From positions 1 to 43,564 of the forward strand of contig CALJLN010000016.1 in the NCBI GenBank assembly GCA_937982565.1: a stretch of 43,564 nucleotides of DNA, written 5' to 3'. This stretch comes from UBA2421 sp002343075 (GTDB taxonomy: Bacteria; Planctomycetota; Phycisphaerae; Tepidisphaerales; Tepidisphaeraceae). Position numbers and translations under genes: made by a program. Shown here piece by piece: positions 17,257 through 25,899 of this stretch. Within the stretch, counting starts at the first letter, position 1, and every line of letters begins with the position of its first letter. The notes beneath the pieces are model-generated. The model saw nothing but the letters and a program-made list of their open reading frames with translations. It did no database searches and was not told the DNA's origin.

Positions 17257-18351
17257 ATGCAGCCCCAGTTAAAAGAACGCCAATTCCCCTGCGGGCAATG
17301 CGGGGCGATGCTTGAGTTTGATCCGGGCACGACTTCGCTGAAATGTGTCTATTGTGGATGGCTCAACGAGATCGCCGCCAGTGCCGGCGATGCGATACAG
17401 GAACTGGACCTGCAGGCGCATCTGCGGCAGCTTCAGAGCAACGCGAGCGTGATCGAGGCGCTGTTGGTTCGTTGCAACGGCTGTGGTGCCGAGCAGACCA
17501 TGAAGCAAGGCATCACCGCGGCCGAATGTGTGTTTTGTGGCAAAGCGATTGTGGCGCAGGCGGTCAGCAAACGGCTGATCAAGCCGCAGTCGCTCTTGCC
17601 GTTTCACATCACGCACCAGCAGGCGGCCGACAGCTTCAAGAAGTGGATTCATTCCCGCTGGTTTGCACCCGGCGCGCTCAAGCGGAATGCCGACCGGCAG
17701 CGCATCACCGGTAGCTATATCCCGTCGTGGACGTTTGACAGCGACACCACCACTCCCTACCGCGGGCAGCGTGGAGAAGACTACTGGGAAACGCAGACAT
17801 ATCAGACGATGGAAAACGGCCGGCGCGTCACCCGCACGCGGCAGGTCCGCAAGACCCGCTGGTATCCGGCCAGCGGGACGATTCGCCACTTTTTTGACGA
17901 TGTGCTCGTGCTGGCGACCACATCGCTTCCCAAGGGCTACGGCGAGGAACTCGAACCCTGGGACCTGACCAACCTCGTCCCGTTTGATGAGCGATACCTC
18001 AGCGGCTTTATCGCAGAAGCCTATCATGTCGATCTGCCGCAGGGATGGCAGACCGGCACCGTCATCATGGATCAAGCCGTGCAGAGCATGATCCGCCGCG
18101 ACATCGGCGGCGATCATCAGCGCATCGACTGGTACCAGACCTCGCACCGCAGCATGACCTTTAAGCACATTCTCCTGCCCGTCTGGATCAGCGCCTACAA
18201 CTATCACAACCGCGGCTTTCAGTTCCTGGTCAATGGCCGGACCGGCGAGGTGCAGGGCCAGCGGCCGTATAGCGCCGTCAAGATCGCGCTATTTGTAATG
18301 ACGATTGTCGCGGTGGTCGGTGCAATTGTTTACATCGCACAACACCAGTGA
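17257..18351 (+). CDS. Zinc-ribbon membrane-anchored protein, partner of SPFH protein
   Basis: A 364-aa protein. Two zinc ribbons lie at the N-terminus: CGQCGAMLEFDPGTTSLKCVYCG (shown as CxxC pairs, residues about 12-34) and CNGCGAEQTM with CVFCGK. The middle region contains FHITHQQAADSFKKWIHSRW and repeated WYP/YIPSW patterns of a family often labelled TFIIB-type zinc ribbon or, wrongly, primosomal N'-like. One transmembrane helix lies near the C-terminus (IALFVMTIVAVVGAIVYIA), so most of the protein would face the cytoplasm. The stop overlaps the next start as GTGA, which couples it to the phosphoesterase. The molecular function is unknown. Confidence 0.78.
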   Translation: MQPQLKERQFPCGQCGAMLEFDPGTTSLKCVYCGWLNEIAASAGDAIQELDLQAHLRQLQSNASVIEALLVRCNGCGAEQTMKQGITAAECVFCGKAIVAQAVSKRLIKPQSLLPFHITHQQAADSFKKWIHSRWFAPGALKRNADRQRITGSYIPSWTFDSDTTTPYRGQRGEDYWETQTYQTMENGRRVTRTRQVRKTRWYPASGTIRHFFDDVLVLATTSLPKGYGEELEPWDLTNLVPFDERYLSGFIAEAYHVDLPQGWQTGTVIMDQAVQSMIRRDIGGDHQRIDWYQTSHRSMTFKHILLPVWISAYNYHNRGFQFLVNGRTGEVQGQRPYSAVKIALFVMTIVAVVGAIVYIAQHQ

Positions 18352-19265
18352 CCACCCTCGCGCACATCTCCGATCTCCACTTCGGCAGGATCGACCCCGC
18401 GGCCGTCGAGCCGCTCATCGACGACTTGTTTCAGTTGAAGCCCGACCTGATCGTGATCAGCGGCGATCTCACCCAGCGGGCGCGCCAGGGGCAGTATCAA
18501 GATGCCCGGCGGCTGCTGGAGCGGATGCCTATTCCTCAGATTATTGTTCCGGGCAACCATGACGTACCGCTCTTTAGTGTTCTTCGTCGAAGTTTCGATC
18601 CGTATGGCCGGTTTCGGCAGTTCATCACTGGTGACGAATATCCTGAGTTTGAAAACGGCGATGTTCACATCGTCGGCATCAACACCGCCTGCCGCCTCGC
18701 CCCGCGGCTGGGCGGATTCTGGAAAGACGGCAAAATTCGTCCGAGGCATCTGAAGGCGCTGGAACGAATTTTTGGTGCAGTTTCTTCCCCACCCTGTGCT
18801 CAAGGAGGGGGCAAGGGGAAGGGTTCTTTCGTGGCAACGAATGTTCAAGCGCACGAATCACCCTCCCCCCAACCCCCTCCCGGAGTATCAGGAGGGGGAG
18901 TTGAGACACCCATTCGCATCCTCGTCGCGCACCATCCCTTTATCGAACCGCCCGGCGGGCATCGGCACGGCACGATTCATGGCGGCGGGCGGGCTGTGTT
19001 GAGCCTTGAGCGATTGGGGATCAATCTCATCCTCGGCGGGCACATTCACCTGAGCTATCACGGCGACCTGCGCCGGAAGTACCCTCAACTCCCGCGGGCA
19101 ATCATCAACGTGCTGGCAGGAAGCGCCACCAGCACCCGCCGGCGCGAGGCGCATTGCGCTTACAACGTGCTGCGCGTGGGCAACCGAGTGTGTACACTGT
19201 CGGTGCGGCGGCTGATGGGCACGCAGTGGGTCGCCAGTGACGAGCTTGGCTTGGCGATTTCCTGA
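18348..19265 (+). CDS. Calcineurin-like metallophosphoesterase with repeat-derived insert
   Basis: A 305-aa metal-dependent phosphoesterase. The GTG start overlaps the upstream stop by four bases. All metal motifs are present: ISDLHFG, ISGDLTQR, VPGNHD, LVAHHPF and LGGHIHLSY. These fit the cAMP phosphodiesterase/Icc-like branch, but the substrate is not known. Between the segment ending LKALERIFGAV and RILVAHHP, about 40-45 residues (from SSPPCAQGGGKGKG to GVSGGGVET) interrupt the fold. They are encoded by a GC-rich palindromic repeat also found in gltD. The frame is kept, so the enzyme may still be active with an extra loop. Confidence 0.86.
   Translation: MTTLAHISDLHFGRIDPAAVEPLIDDLFQLKPDLIVISGDLTQRARQGQYQDARRLLERMPIPQIIVPGNHDVPLFSVLRRSFDPYGRFRQFITGDEYPEFENGDVHIVGINTACRLAPRLGGFWKDGKIRPRHLKALERIFGAVSSPPCAQGGGKGKGSFVATNVQAHESPSPQPPPGVSGGGVETPIRILVAHHPFIEPPGGHRHGTIHGGGRAVLSLERLGINLILGGHIHLSYHGDLRRKYPQLPRAIINVLAGSATSTRRREAHCAYNVLRVGNRVCTLSVRRLMGTQWVASDELGLAIS
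18787..18900. repeat. In-frame GC-rich palindromic repeat inside the phosphoesterase gene
   Basis: The core at 18861-18900 holds CCCCCTCC (18873-18880) and its perfect complement GGAGGGGG (18891-18898) around a 10-nt loop. It matches 37 of 40 positions with the copy in gltD at 27902-27941. A related segment (18787-18823, with CAAGGAGGGGGCAAGGGG) sits to the left. The core is read in the same frame in both genes, giving PSPQPPPGVSGGGV here. Confidence 0.85.
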
Positions 19266-19282
19266 TTCAGTGGAACGAACCG

Positions 19283-19918
19283 ATGCTGACCACGACGGAG
19301 TACGATCATTGGCTTGCAGTCGCCCGCAGACACACGCATCGGGCTGATGAAGCGGCAGACCTGCTGCACAACGCGCTCATCGCCGCGATGCGCGCTGGCC
19401 GGCGCGACTTCGCCAGCGCCGCGACTGCGGCTTGGTTCACCGGCGTCATTCGCAACCTTGCAAAGATGGATGCCCGCTCCGCAGTGCGGAGAAAATCGAG
19501 AGAGGCGAACCACCCCCCGCCCGCGGAAGCCGTGGCGTCCTCGACCGACGAGGTGCAGGCCTGGATGAACGCCGTCGCCGCGCTTCCCACGGGCGCGCGG
19601 ACGGTTGCCGTGCTCGCGCTGCATGGGCTAGACCGCAAAGAGATTGCCCATGTCCTGCGGCTAACCGATGCGTCGCTGCGACAACGGCTTACCTCCATCC
19701 GCAAGGCGATGCACCTAATCGATGCGTCGGCGCTCCCGCAGGCGGTGCCGAATCTTCGGTCGACCTTCGGTACTCAACTCGAACTCGGTCTGCTCCGGCG
19801 GTCATTGCTGGCGATCCTGCAGCATGAAGGGGACATCGGCACCCACGACCCCGACGGACATCTGATCGTCCTGACCCGCGCCGGCTCACAAAAGCCGATG
19901 CGGCGGCAACAAGATTGA
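19283..19918 (+). CDS. Sigma-70-like (ECF-type) regulatory factor
   Basis: A 211-aa protein that starts 17 bases after the phosphoesterase. The N-terminal part (YDHWLAVARRHTHRADEAADLLHNALIAAMRAGR) matches sigma region 2 with the usual DEAxDLxxxxL pattern. Residues about 98-145 (LPTGARTVAVLALHGLDRKEI, then AHVLRLTDASLRQRLTSIRK) match region 4 with its helix-turn-helix. A C-terminal extension of about 60 residues has no clear family. No anti-sigma gene is adjacent; the VOC protein follows after 33 bp, a pairing seen with ECF genes in other bacteria. Target promoters are unknown. Confidence 0.75.
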   Translation: MLTTTEYDHWLAVARRHTHRADEAADLLHNALIAAMRAGRRDFASAATAAWFTGVIRNLAKMDARSAVRRKSREANHPPPAEAVASSTDEVQAWMNAVAALPTGARTVAVLALHGLDRKEIAHVLRLTDASLRQRLTSIRKAMHLIDASALPQAVPNLRSTFGTQLELGLLRRSLLAILQHEGDIGTHDPDGHLIVLTRAGSQKPMRRQQD

Positions 19919-19951
19919 AAGTAGACTTGTATCTTCGAAAGGAACCAGAGC

Positions 19952-20350
19952 ATGGCAACCAGTCTCAAAATCGGCGCGATTGTCTATCGAGTGTCTGACC
20001 TGAAGCGGTCGGAACAGTTTTACCGTGAGTCGCTTGGGATCGACTTGCGCGTCTTGCCGCTTGATGAAAAGGAGAAAGAAGAGGGGCACGAAGGGGAGTC
20101 TTTTATGATGGGCGACGTGGGCGATATCACGCTGGTATTCTTCCAGGGGAAGGACAAGCCGGGCGCGACACCGGTGATTGTCTTCAGCCTGCCCGAAGGC
20201 GGCATCGATGCCGCCGCCGAGGGGCTGGCTCGGCGGGGGGTGTCGATCGTTACGCCCGTGAGCGAAGCCCCCGGCGGCTGGAGCTTCGACTTCAACGACC
20301 CCGATGGGCACGCGTGGAGCTACTACCAGAGCAAAGATAAGCCGCGATGA
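19952..20350 (+). CDS. VOC (glyoxalase-fold) family protein
   Basis: A 132-aa single-chain VOC protein with paired beta-alpha-beta-beta-beta units. AAAGGAACC lies just upstream of the ATG. IVYRVSDLKRSEQFYRESLGI opens the first unit and WSFDFNDPDGHAWSYYQ is the typical C-terminal strand with DPDGH. The first metal position, usually His, is Tyr here, so metal binding at a glyoxalase I-like site is uncertain. It could be a small-molecule binding or resistance protein. It follows the sigma-like gene and is probably co-transcribed with it. Confidence 0.8.
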   Translation: MATSLKIGAIVYRVSDLKRSEQFYRESLGIDLRVLPLDEKEKEEGHEGESFMMGDVGDITLVFFQGKDKPGATPVIVFSLPEGGIDAAAEGLARRGVSIVTPVSEAPGGWSFDFNDPDGHAWSYYQSKDKPR

Positions 20351-20673
20351 CGGGTTTCACTCGCACCTCAGCAGTGTCGTTCGGCGTGACAAGCACCCCA
20401 CCACCTTTCCCGTCGGTGAGAATTCCATAGCGTGGCCCGACCCTTGCATGGTATACTCTTAACAAGGTGATTGGGCCGCACTTTTTGCCTAAGATTTAGG
20501 CAATCGGTGCTTTACACACCTGTTTTTTGCCCGATCATTGAGCAAGCTTTCCGTCGTTGGTCACCCCGGCGACGGTCATACGAGGGCGCCGTCTACCTGC
20601 TGCGTCTAAGTGCTTGCTGGTTTTGCATTTACGTTACTATCACCGCGCCCTTTTCCTGAACGGATGTCGCATC
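20351..20673. other. Intergenic regulatory region upstream of gltB
   Basis: This 323-bp gap holds no convincing gene. TATACT at 20452-20457 could be a -10 element, but no good -35 element lies at the right distance. The perfect palindrome at 20485-20503 is listed separately. The glutamate synthase frame extends upstream to 20557, but family alignment places the start at 20674. Confidence 0.55.
20485..20503. promoter_or_regulatory. Perfect palindromic operator candidate upstream of gltB
   Basis: TTGCCTAA, GAT, TTAGGCAA forms a perfect 8-bp inverted repeat with a 3-bp spacer. It lies about 28 bp after a possible -10 element and 170 bp before the gltB start. The size and symmetry fit a dimeric repressor or activator site. 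The sequence is reminiscent of metal-regulator boxes with TTAGG/CCTAA halves but does not equal a known consensus. Confidence 0.5.
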
Positions 20674-23600
20674 ATGGATGCCTCTGGTCAACGTCGATTC
20701 TCCGGACTTCCGCCTCAGGTGGGGCTTTACCACCCTGCCTTCGAGCACGATGCCTGCGGGGTGGGCTTTATCTGTCATATTCGGGGCAAGGCGTCGCATC
20801 GGATTGTCAATGATGCCCTGCAGATGCTGGAAAACATGGAACACCGCGGTGCCTGTGGATGCGAGGCTGATTCCGGCGACGGCGCGGGAATTATGGTTTC
20901 CATGCCCGATCGGTTTTTCAGAAAAGAGGCCGCAAAATGGGGCTTTAAGCTCCCCAAGGCCGGGGAGTATGCCGTCGCCATGTGCATGCTGCCCAAGGAC
21001 CTTGTGGCGCGCGAAGAGGGGCAGAAAATTCTCGAAAACACCGCGCAGAGCTACGGCATGAAAGTGCTCGGCTGGCGAGATGTCCCCACCAACGAAGCCT
21101 TTGTCGGGCCGACACCGAAGACCGTCGAGCCGCGCATGCGACAGTGCTTCATTGGCATGGACGAACGGTTCTACAACCGCGGCGACTTTAACCGCCGGCT
21201 TTACCTCGTCCGCCAGCGGACCGAAAACCAGATCGAATACGGCAATGTTCACCCTGATAACAAGGAAATCTTCTACATCAGCGTGATGAGCACCAACCGA
21301 ATCGTCTACAAGGGCATGCTCACCGCGGCGCAGCTGCGACGGTACTACCCCGATCTGGCCGACAAGGAGTTTCAGAGCCATTTTGCGGTCGTGCATTCAC
21401 GATTCAGCACCAATACGTTCCCAAGCTGGCGGCTCGCGCAGCCGTTTCGATATCTGGCGCACAACGGCGAAATCAACACACTGCGCGGCAATCGCAACTG
21501 GATGCGCGCCCGCACGGGCAGCCTGGAAAGCGAGACCTTCGGCGACGAGCTGCGCAAGATGGTCCCCATTCTGGGCGAAACCACTTCCGATTCGGCCACG
21601 CTGGACAACATGATCCAGTTTCTCACCGTCAATGGCAGGAGCCTGCCACACAGCGTGCTGATGGTGATTCCCGAAGCGTGGCAGAACAACGCCCAGATGG
21701 ACCCCGACCGAAGGGCCTACTACGAATATCACGCCTGCCTCATGGAACCATGGGACGGCCCGGCGAGCATCGCGTTTACCAACGGCGAACTGATCGGCGC
21801 CGTGCTCGACCGAAACGGGCTGCGCCCCAGCCGCTACTACGTCACCAAGGATGAACTGGTCATCATGTCCAGCGAAGTTGGTGCGGTCACCGTCAAGCCG
21901 GAAGACGTCGCCCAGAAATGGCGGCTCCAGCCGGGCAAGATCTTTCTTGTCGATACCAAGGAAGGCCGTATCGTTGATGATCAGGAGATCAAAGATGAAC
22001 TGGTAGACAGAAGGCCGTGGCGCAAATGGCTGGTGGAGAATCTGGTGGAGTTGGATTCGTTGCCGGCTCCGCAACGCCGAGAGCGGAAAACGGATGGCCG
22101 AGAGCAGAAGTCGGGCGCTCCGCTATCAGCTGCCGGTTCCCCGCTGCTTCACCTCCAACACGCCTTCGGTTACACCACCGAAGACCTGAAGCTTCTGATG
22201 ACGCCGATGGCAGTCACCGGGCAGGAGGCACTGGGGTCGATGGGGACCGACACCCCGCTGGCCTGCTTGAGCGATAAGCCGCAACTGCTTTACAACTATT
22301 TCAAGCAACTCTTTGCACAGGTGACCAACCCCCCGCTGGATGCCATTCGGGAAGAGTTGGTGACATCGCTCTACACCTACCTCGGCCGCGAGAGCAATCT
22401 GCTGGAAGAATCGCCGGAGCATTGCCACCTCGTCAAGCTCAAGACGCCGATCATCAGCAACGCCGACCTGGAGAAACTAAGCAGAATCAACGTCGGCGAG
22501 TTGCGTGCCATGACCTTGCCGATGCTTTTCCCCGTGGACGAGGGGGAAGCGGGCCTCGAACGCGCGCTGGAACGGCTTATGGATCAAGCCGCCGAAGCGG
22601 TGGCCGATGGCGCGTCGATCCTCATCCTCTCCGACCGCGGGGTGAGTGCCGAAGCTGCGCCCATTCCGGCACTGCTTGCCACGGCGGCGGTGCATCATCA
22701 TCTCATTCGCCAGGGCACACGCACGCAGGCCGGGCTGGTCATCGAGACCGCAGAGGCGCGCGAGGCGCATCACTTCTGCTGTCTCATCGGCTACGGCGCG
22801 GGCGCCGTAAATCCGTATCTGGCCTTTGAGACGATCGCCGACCTGGAAAAAAATGGCATGTTGCCCGAGGGTCTCACCTTCGACAGTGCCAAGAAGAACT
22901 ATATCAAGGCCGCTAACAAGGCGATTCTCAAAGTCGCCAGCAAGATGGGCATCAGCACGGTGCAGAGCTATCGCGGGGCGCAGATCTTTGAAGCGATCGG
23001 TATCGGCAAGGCCGTAATCGATCGATACTTCACCAACACGGCCAGCCGGATTAACGGTATCGACCTCGGCCTGATCGCGCAGGAGACGCTCGCGCGTCAC
23101 CGCAGGGCATTTCCGCCGATCGATGTACACGAACCCGTGCTGGACACCGGCGGGCAGTATCAGTGGCGCCGCGACGGTGAATATCACATGTACAACCCCG
23201 ACGTGGTGGCAAAACTGCAACACGCGGTCCGGCTCCAGGTGAATGGCTCGCCACTCGCCGATGCCCCGCTGTCGGCAAACGCTGCGTCGATCACACCCAG
23301 TTCCCCTTTCCGCGACGGCCCGGGGTTCAAGGTCTTTAAGGAGTATGCGCAGCTTTTGAATGACCAGTCGCGGCAAAGGTCAGTCTTGCGCGGGTTGCTG
23401 GAGTTCCGGAAAGACCTGACTTCGCCGATCGCGCTGACCGATGTCGAACCGGCGAGCGAAATCGTCAAGCGGTTTGCCACGGGCGCGATGAGCCTCGGCA
23501 GCATCAGCACCGAGGTGCACGAAACGCTCGCCGTCGCCATGAACCGCATCGGCGGGAAGTCCAACACCGGTGAAGGCGGCGAAGACCCCCGCCGGTTCAA

Positions 23601-25383
23601 ACCCGACGATAACGGCGATCGTCGGCGCAGCGCCATCAAGCAGGTGGCTTCGGCGCGCTTCGGCGTGACGGCTGAATACCTGGCCAACGCCGATGAGATT
23701 CAGATCAAGATGGCCCAGGGTGCCAAACCCGGCGAAGGCGGACAGCTTCCCGGGCACAAGGTCGATGCCTACATCGGCAAGCTTCGCCACAGCACCCCCG
23801 GCGTGGGCCTCATCTCTCCGCCGCCGCACCATGATATTTATTCGATCGAAGATCTGGCGCAACTCATTCACGATTTGAAGAACGCCAACCCGTCGGCGCG
23901 CATCAGCGTGAAACTGGTGAGCGAGGTCGGCGTCGGCACTATCGCTGCCGGCGTGGCCAAGGCCAAGGCCGACCACATTCTCATCAGCGGCGATTCGGGC
24001 GGCACTGGCGCGTCTCCCCTGACTTCAATCAAACACTGCGGCTTGCCCTGGGAACTCGGCCTCGCCGAAACGCAGCAAGTGCTTGTGATGAATGGGCTTA
24101 GAAGCCGCGTGCGCATTCAAACTGACGGGCAGATCAAAACCGGCCGCGATGCCGCCATCGGCTTCCTTCTCGGCGCCGAAGAGATTGGCTTCAGCACCGC
24201 CCCGCTCATCGCCGCTGGCTGCGTGATGATGCGCGTCTGCCACCTGAACACCTGCCCCGTTGGCATTGCCACGCAAGACCCGGAATTGCGAAAGAAGTTC
24301 GCCGGCAAGCCGGAACACGTCGTCAACTTCATGTTCTTCATCGCTGAAGAATTGCGCGAGATCATGGCGGAACTGGGCTTCCGCACGGTCGATGAAATGG
24401 TGGGCCGGGTTGATGTGCTGAAACTTGCCGACGTCAGTAACCATTGGAAGGCCAGGCACATCGATCTTTCGCCGATTCTTCACCAGCCGGCGCTTCGCGA
24501 GGGTGATACCCGCCATTGCACGACGAAGCAGGATCATGGCTTGGAAGCGTCGCTCGATCACACCCGGCTGCTAGGCATCGCCCGCCCGGCCATCGACCGC
24601 GGGGAACGGGTGACGGCTGCGGTGGAGATCAAGAACACGCATCGCGCCGTTGGCGCGACGCTGAGTGGGCAGATCGCCAGAAAATATGGCAACACCGGCC
24701 TGCCGGACAACACCATTCACCTGAAGTTTAATGGATCAGCAGGGCAAAGCTTCGGCGCGTTTCTGGCGCGCGGCGTGACGCTGGAACTCGAAGGCGACGC
24801 CAATGATTATGTCGGCAAAGGTTGCGCCGGTGGAACCATCATCATCTATCCTCCGGGCAAGAGCGATTTTCTGGCCGAACAGAACATCATCGCAGGCAAT
24901 GTCATCGGCTATGGCGCTACCGGCGGGGAGATTTTCCTCAACGGCGTCGTCGGTGAACGGTTTTGCGTCCGCAATAGCGGTGCCACGGCGGTGGTGGAGG
25001 GCGTTGGCGATCACGGCTGCGAATATATGACCGGCGGCAGGGTCGTCGTTCTCGGCCAGACCGGCCGCAATTTCGCCGCGGGAATGTCTGGTGGGATTGC
25101 CTATGTGTTTGATGAGCACGACACTTTTGCAAAACTCTGCAACACAGAAATGGTCGCCCTTGAAGAACTGACCGAAGACGATGCTGCGTTCGTGAAATCG
25201 CTCGTTGAAAGGCATCACGCTCACACCCGGAGCAAGCGCGCCCGCGACATCCTCGACCGCTGGAAATCGAGCGTGCCCCGGTTCCGTAAAGTGATGCCGA
25301 CCGACTACCGCAGGGTGCTCGAAGCGCAGACGACATCAGGCGAGTCATCCGCGGGGCGGAAAGTGCCGTTGGTGGTCAAGTGA
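20674..25383 (+). CDS. gltB: Glutamate synthase large subunit
   Basis: A 1569-aa ferredoxin/NADPH-type glutamate synthase alpha subunit, which makes two glutamates from glutamine and 2-oxoglutarate. The glutaminase domain has HDACGVGF, with nucleophile Cys28 exposed after removal of a 27-residue propeptide; this supports the ATG at 20674. The central and FMN-binding domains follow (LISPPPHHDIYSIEDL, ISGDSGGTGASPLTS). The 3Fe-4S ligands are Cys1183, Cys1189 and Cys1194 in CVMMRVCHLNTC. The C-terminal GXGXG beta-helix has GNVIGYGATGGEIFLNG. A linker near residues 467-490 (PAPQRRERKTDGREQKSG) is longer than usual and contains a short DNA duplication. gltD lies 1.8 kb downstream. Confidence 0.96.
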   Translation: MDASGQRRFSGLPPQVGLYHPAFEHDACGVGFICHIRGKASHRIVNDALQMLENMEHRGACGCEADSGDGAGIMVSMPDRFFRKEAAKWGFKLPKAGEYAVAMCMLPKDLVAREEGQKILENTAQSYGMKVLGWRDVPTNEAFVGPTPKTVEPRMRQCFIGMDERFYNRGDFNRRLYLVRQRTENQIEYGNVHPDNKEIFYISVMSTNRIVYKGMLTAAQLRRYYPDLADKEFQSHFAVVHSRFSTNTFPSWRLAQPFRYLAHNGEINTLRGNRNWMRARTGSLESETFGDELRKMVPILGETTSDSATLDNMIQFLTVNGRSLPHSVLMVIPEAWQNNAQMDPDRRAYYEYHACLMEPWDGPASIAFTNGELIGAVLDRNGLRPSRYYVTKDELVIMSSEVGAVTVKPEDVAQKWRLQPGKIFLVDTKEGRIVDDQEIKDELVDRRPWRKWLVENLVELDSLPAPQRRERKTDGREQKSGAPLSAAGSPLLHLQHAFGYTTEDLKLLMTPMAVTGQEALGSMGTDTPLACLSDKPQLLYNYFKQLFAQVTNPPLDAIREELVTSLYTYLGRESNLLEESPEHCHLVKLKTPIISNADLEKLSRINVGELRAMTLPMLFPVDEGEAGLERALERLMDQAAEAVADGASILILSDRGVSAEAAPIPALLATAAVHHHLIRQGTRTQAGLVIETAEAREAHHFCCLIGYGAGAVNPYLAFETIADLEKNGMLPEGLTFDSAKKNYIKAANKAILKVASKMGISTVQSYRGAQIFEAIGIGKAVIDRYFTNTASRINGIDLGLIAQETLARHRRAFPPIDVHEPVLDTGGQYQWRRDGEYHMYNPDVVAKLQHAVRLQVNGSPLADAPLSANAASITPSSPFRDGPGFKVFKEYAQLLNDQSRQRSVLRGLLEFRKDLTSPIALTDVEPASEIVKRFATGAMSLGSISTEVHETLAVAMNRIGGKSNTGEGGEDPRRFKPDDNGDRRRSAIKQVASARFGVTAEYLANADEIQIKMAQGAKPGEGGQLPGHKVDAYIGKLRHSTPGVGLISPPPHHDIYSIEDLAQLIHDLKNANPSARISVKLVSEVGVGTIAAGVAKAKADHILISGDSGGTGASPLTSIKHCGLPWELGLAETQQVLVMNGLRSRVRIQTDGQIKTGRDAAIGFLLGAEEIGFSTAPLIAAGCVMMRVCHLNTCPVGIATQDPELRKKFAGKPEHVVNFMFFIAEELREIMAELGFRTVDEMVGRVDVLKLADVSNHWKARHIDLSPILHQPALREGDTRHCTTKQDHGLEASLDHTRLLGIARPAIDRGERVTAAVEIKNTHRAVGATLSGQIARKYGNTGLPDNTIHLKFNGSAGQSFGAFLARGVTLELEGDANDYVGKGCAGGTIIIYPPGKSDFLAEQNIIAGNVIGYGATGGEIFLNGVVGERFCVRNSGATAVVEGVGDHGCEYMTGGRVVVLGQTGRNFAAGMSGGIAYVFDEHDTFAKLCNTEMVALEELTEDDAAFVKSLVERHHAHTRSKRARDILDRWKSSVPRFRKVMPTDYRRVLEAQTTSGESSAGRKVPLVVK
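22077..22114 (+). repeat. Short direct duplication within the gltB linker
   Basis: CCGAGAGCGGAAAACGG (22077-22093) and CCGAGAGCAGAAGTCGG (22098-22114) agree at 14 of 17 positions, 21 bp apart. They encode the charged linker after the glutaminase domain, where family members vary in length. It could be a local slippage duplication or the remnant of an inserted repeat. Confidence 0.5.
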
Positions 25384-25440
25384 TCAGGCGCGGGATAGCA
25401 ACGTTGGCTTCGTCGCCCAAGTCGGGAAGGAGATCAGATT

Positions 25441-25899
25441 GTGTCGCTATCCAAGCCGGGCGGCGAGATCAACGCGGATGTCTACTTTCAGGCTGCGCAG
25501 GACCATGCCAATTCGCTTGTGCGCCTGTATGAGGACAAGCAATATGTTCTGACAGTTTACGTTGCTGGGCTTGCAGCGGAATGTTTGATTCGCGCATTTC
25601 GCGCGAGAAAGGGTTTGCCGTTTCGTTCGGATCACCCGTTAATCGATTTGGCAAGGGAAGGCGGCTTCCCTGAGTTGGTTCCCTCTGTCCATCGTGCAGC
25701 TTTCGATGCCGCGCTGTCCAATTTAATCCTCCATTGGCGCAACAACCATCGTTTTCGCTCCAACGCGGCGTTGAAAAGGTTCTTTAAAGACTTGAAGCTG
25801 GATCGGCACATCAAGGGCGATTACCTCAAGGAAAATGCACGTCTGCTTTCCTCAAATGTGCTAGAATTAGCCGGTCTAGGAGTCATGAAATGGCGTTGA
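25441..25899 (+). CDS. HEPN-like helical protein, first gene of a two-gene unit
   Basis: A 152-aa, largely helical protein. AAGGAG eight bases upstream supports the GTG start. YVAGLAAECLIRAFRARKGLPF, then HPLIDLAREGGF, resembles HEPN proteins, which typically have AGxAxExxLKA followed by HDLxxLxxxA. Near the centre LILHWRNNHRFRS carries a candidate Rx2H (RNNH) or RxxxxH-like site; classical HEPN RNases have Rx4-6H, so catalysis is uncertain. A lysine-rich tail (KGDYLKENARLLSSNVLELA) follows. It overlaps the next small gene by 10 bp. It may be a toxin-like RNase or a nucleic-acid-binding partner; this rests on fold resemblance only. Confidence 0.62.
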   Translation: MSLSKPGGEINADVYFQAAQDHANSLVRLYEDKQYVLTVYVAGLAAECLIRAFRARKGLPFRSDHPLIDLAREGGFPELVPSVHRAAFDAALSNLILHWRNNHRFRSNAALKRFFKDLKLDRHIKGDYLKENARLLSSNVLELAGLGVMKWR

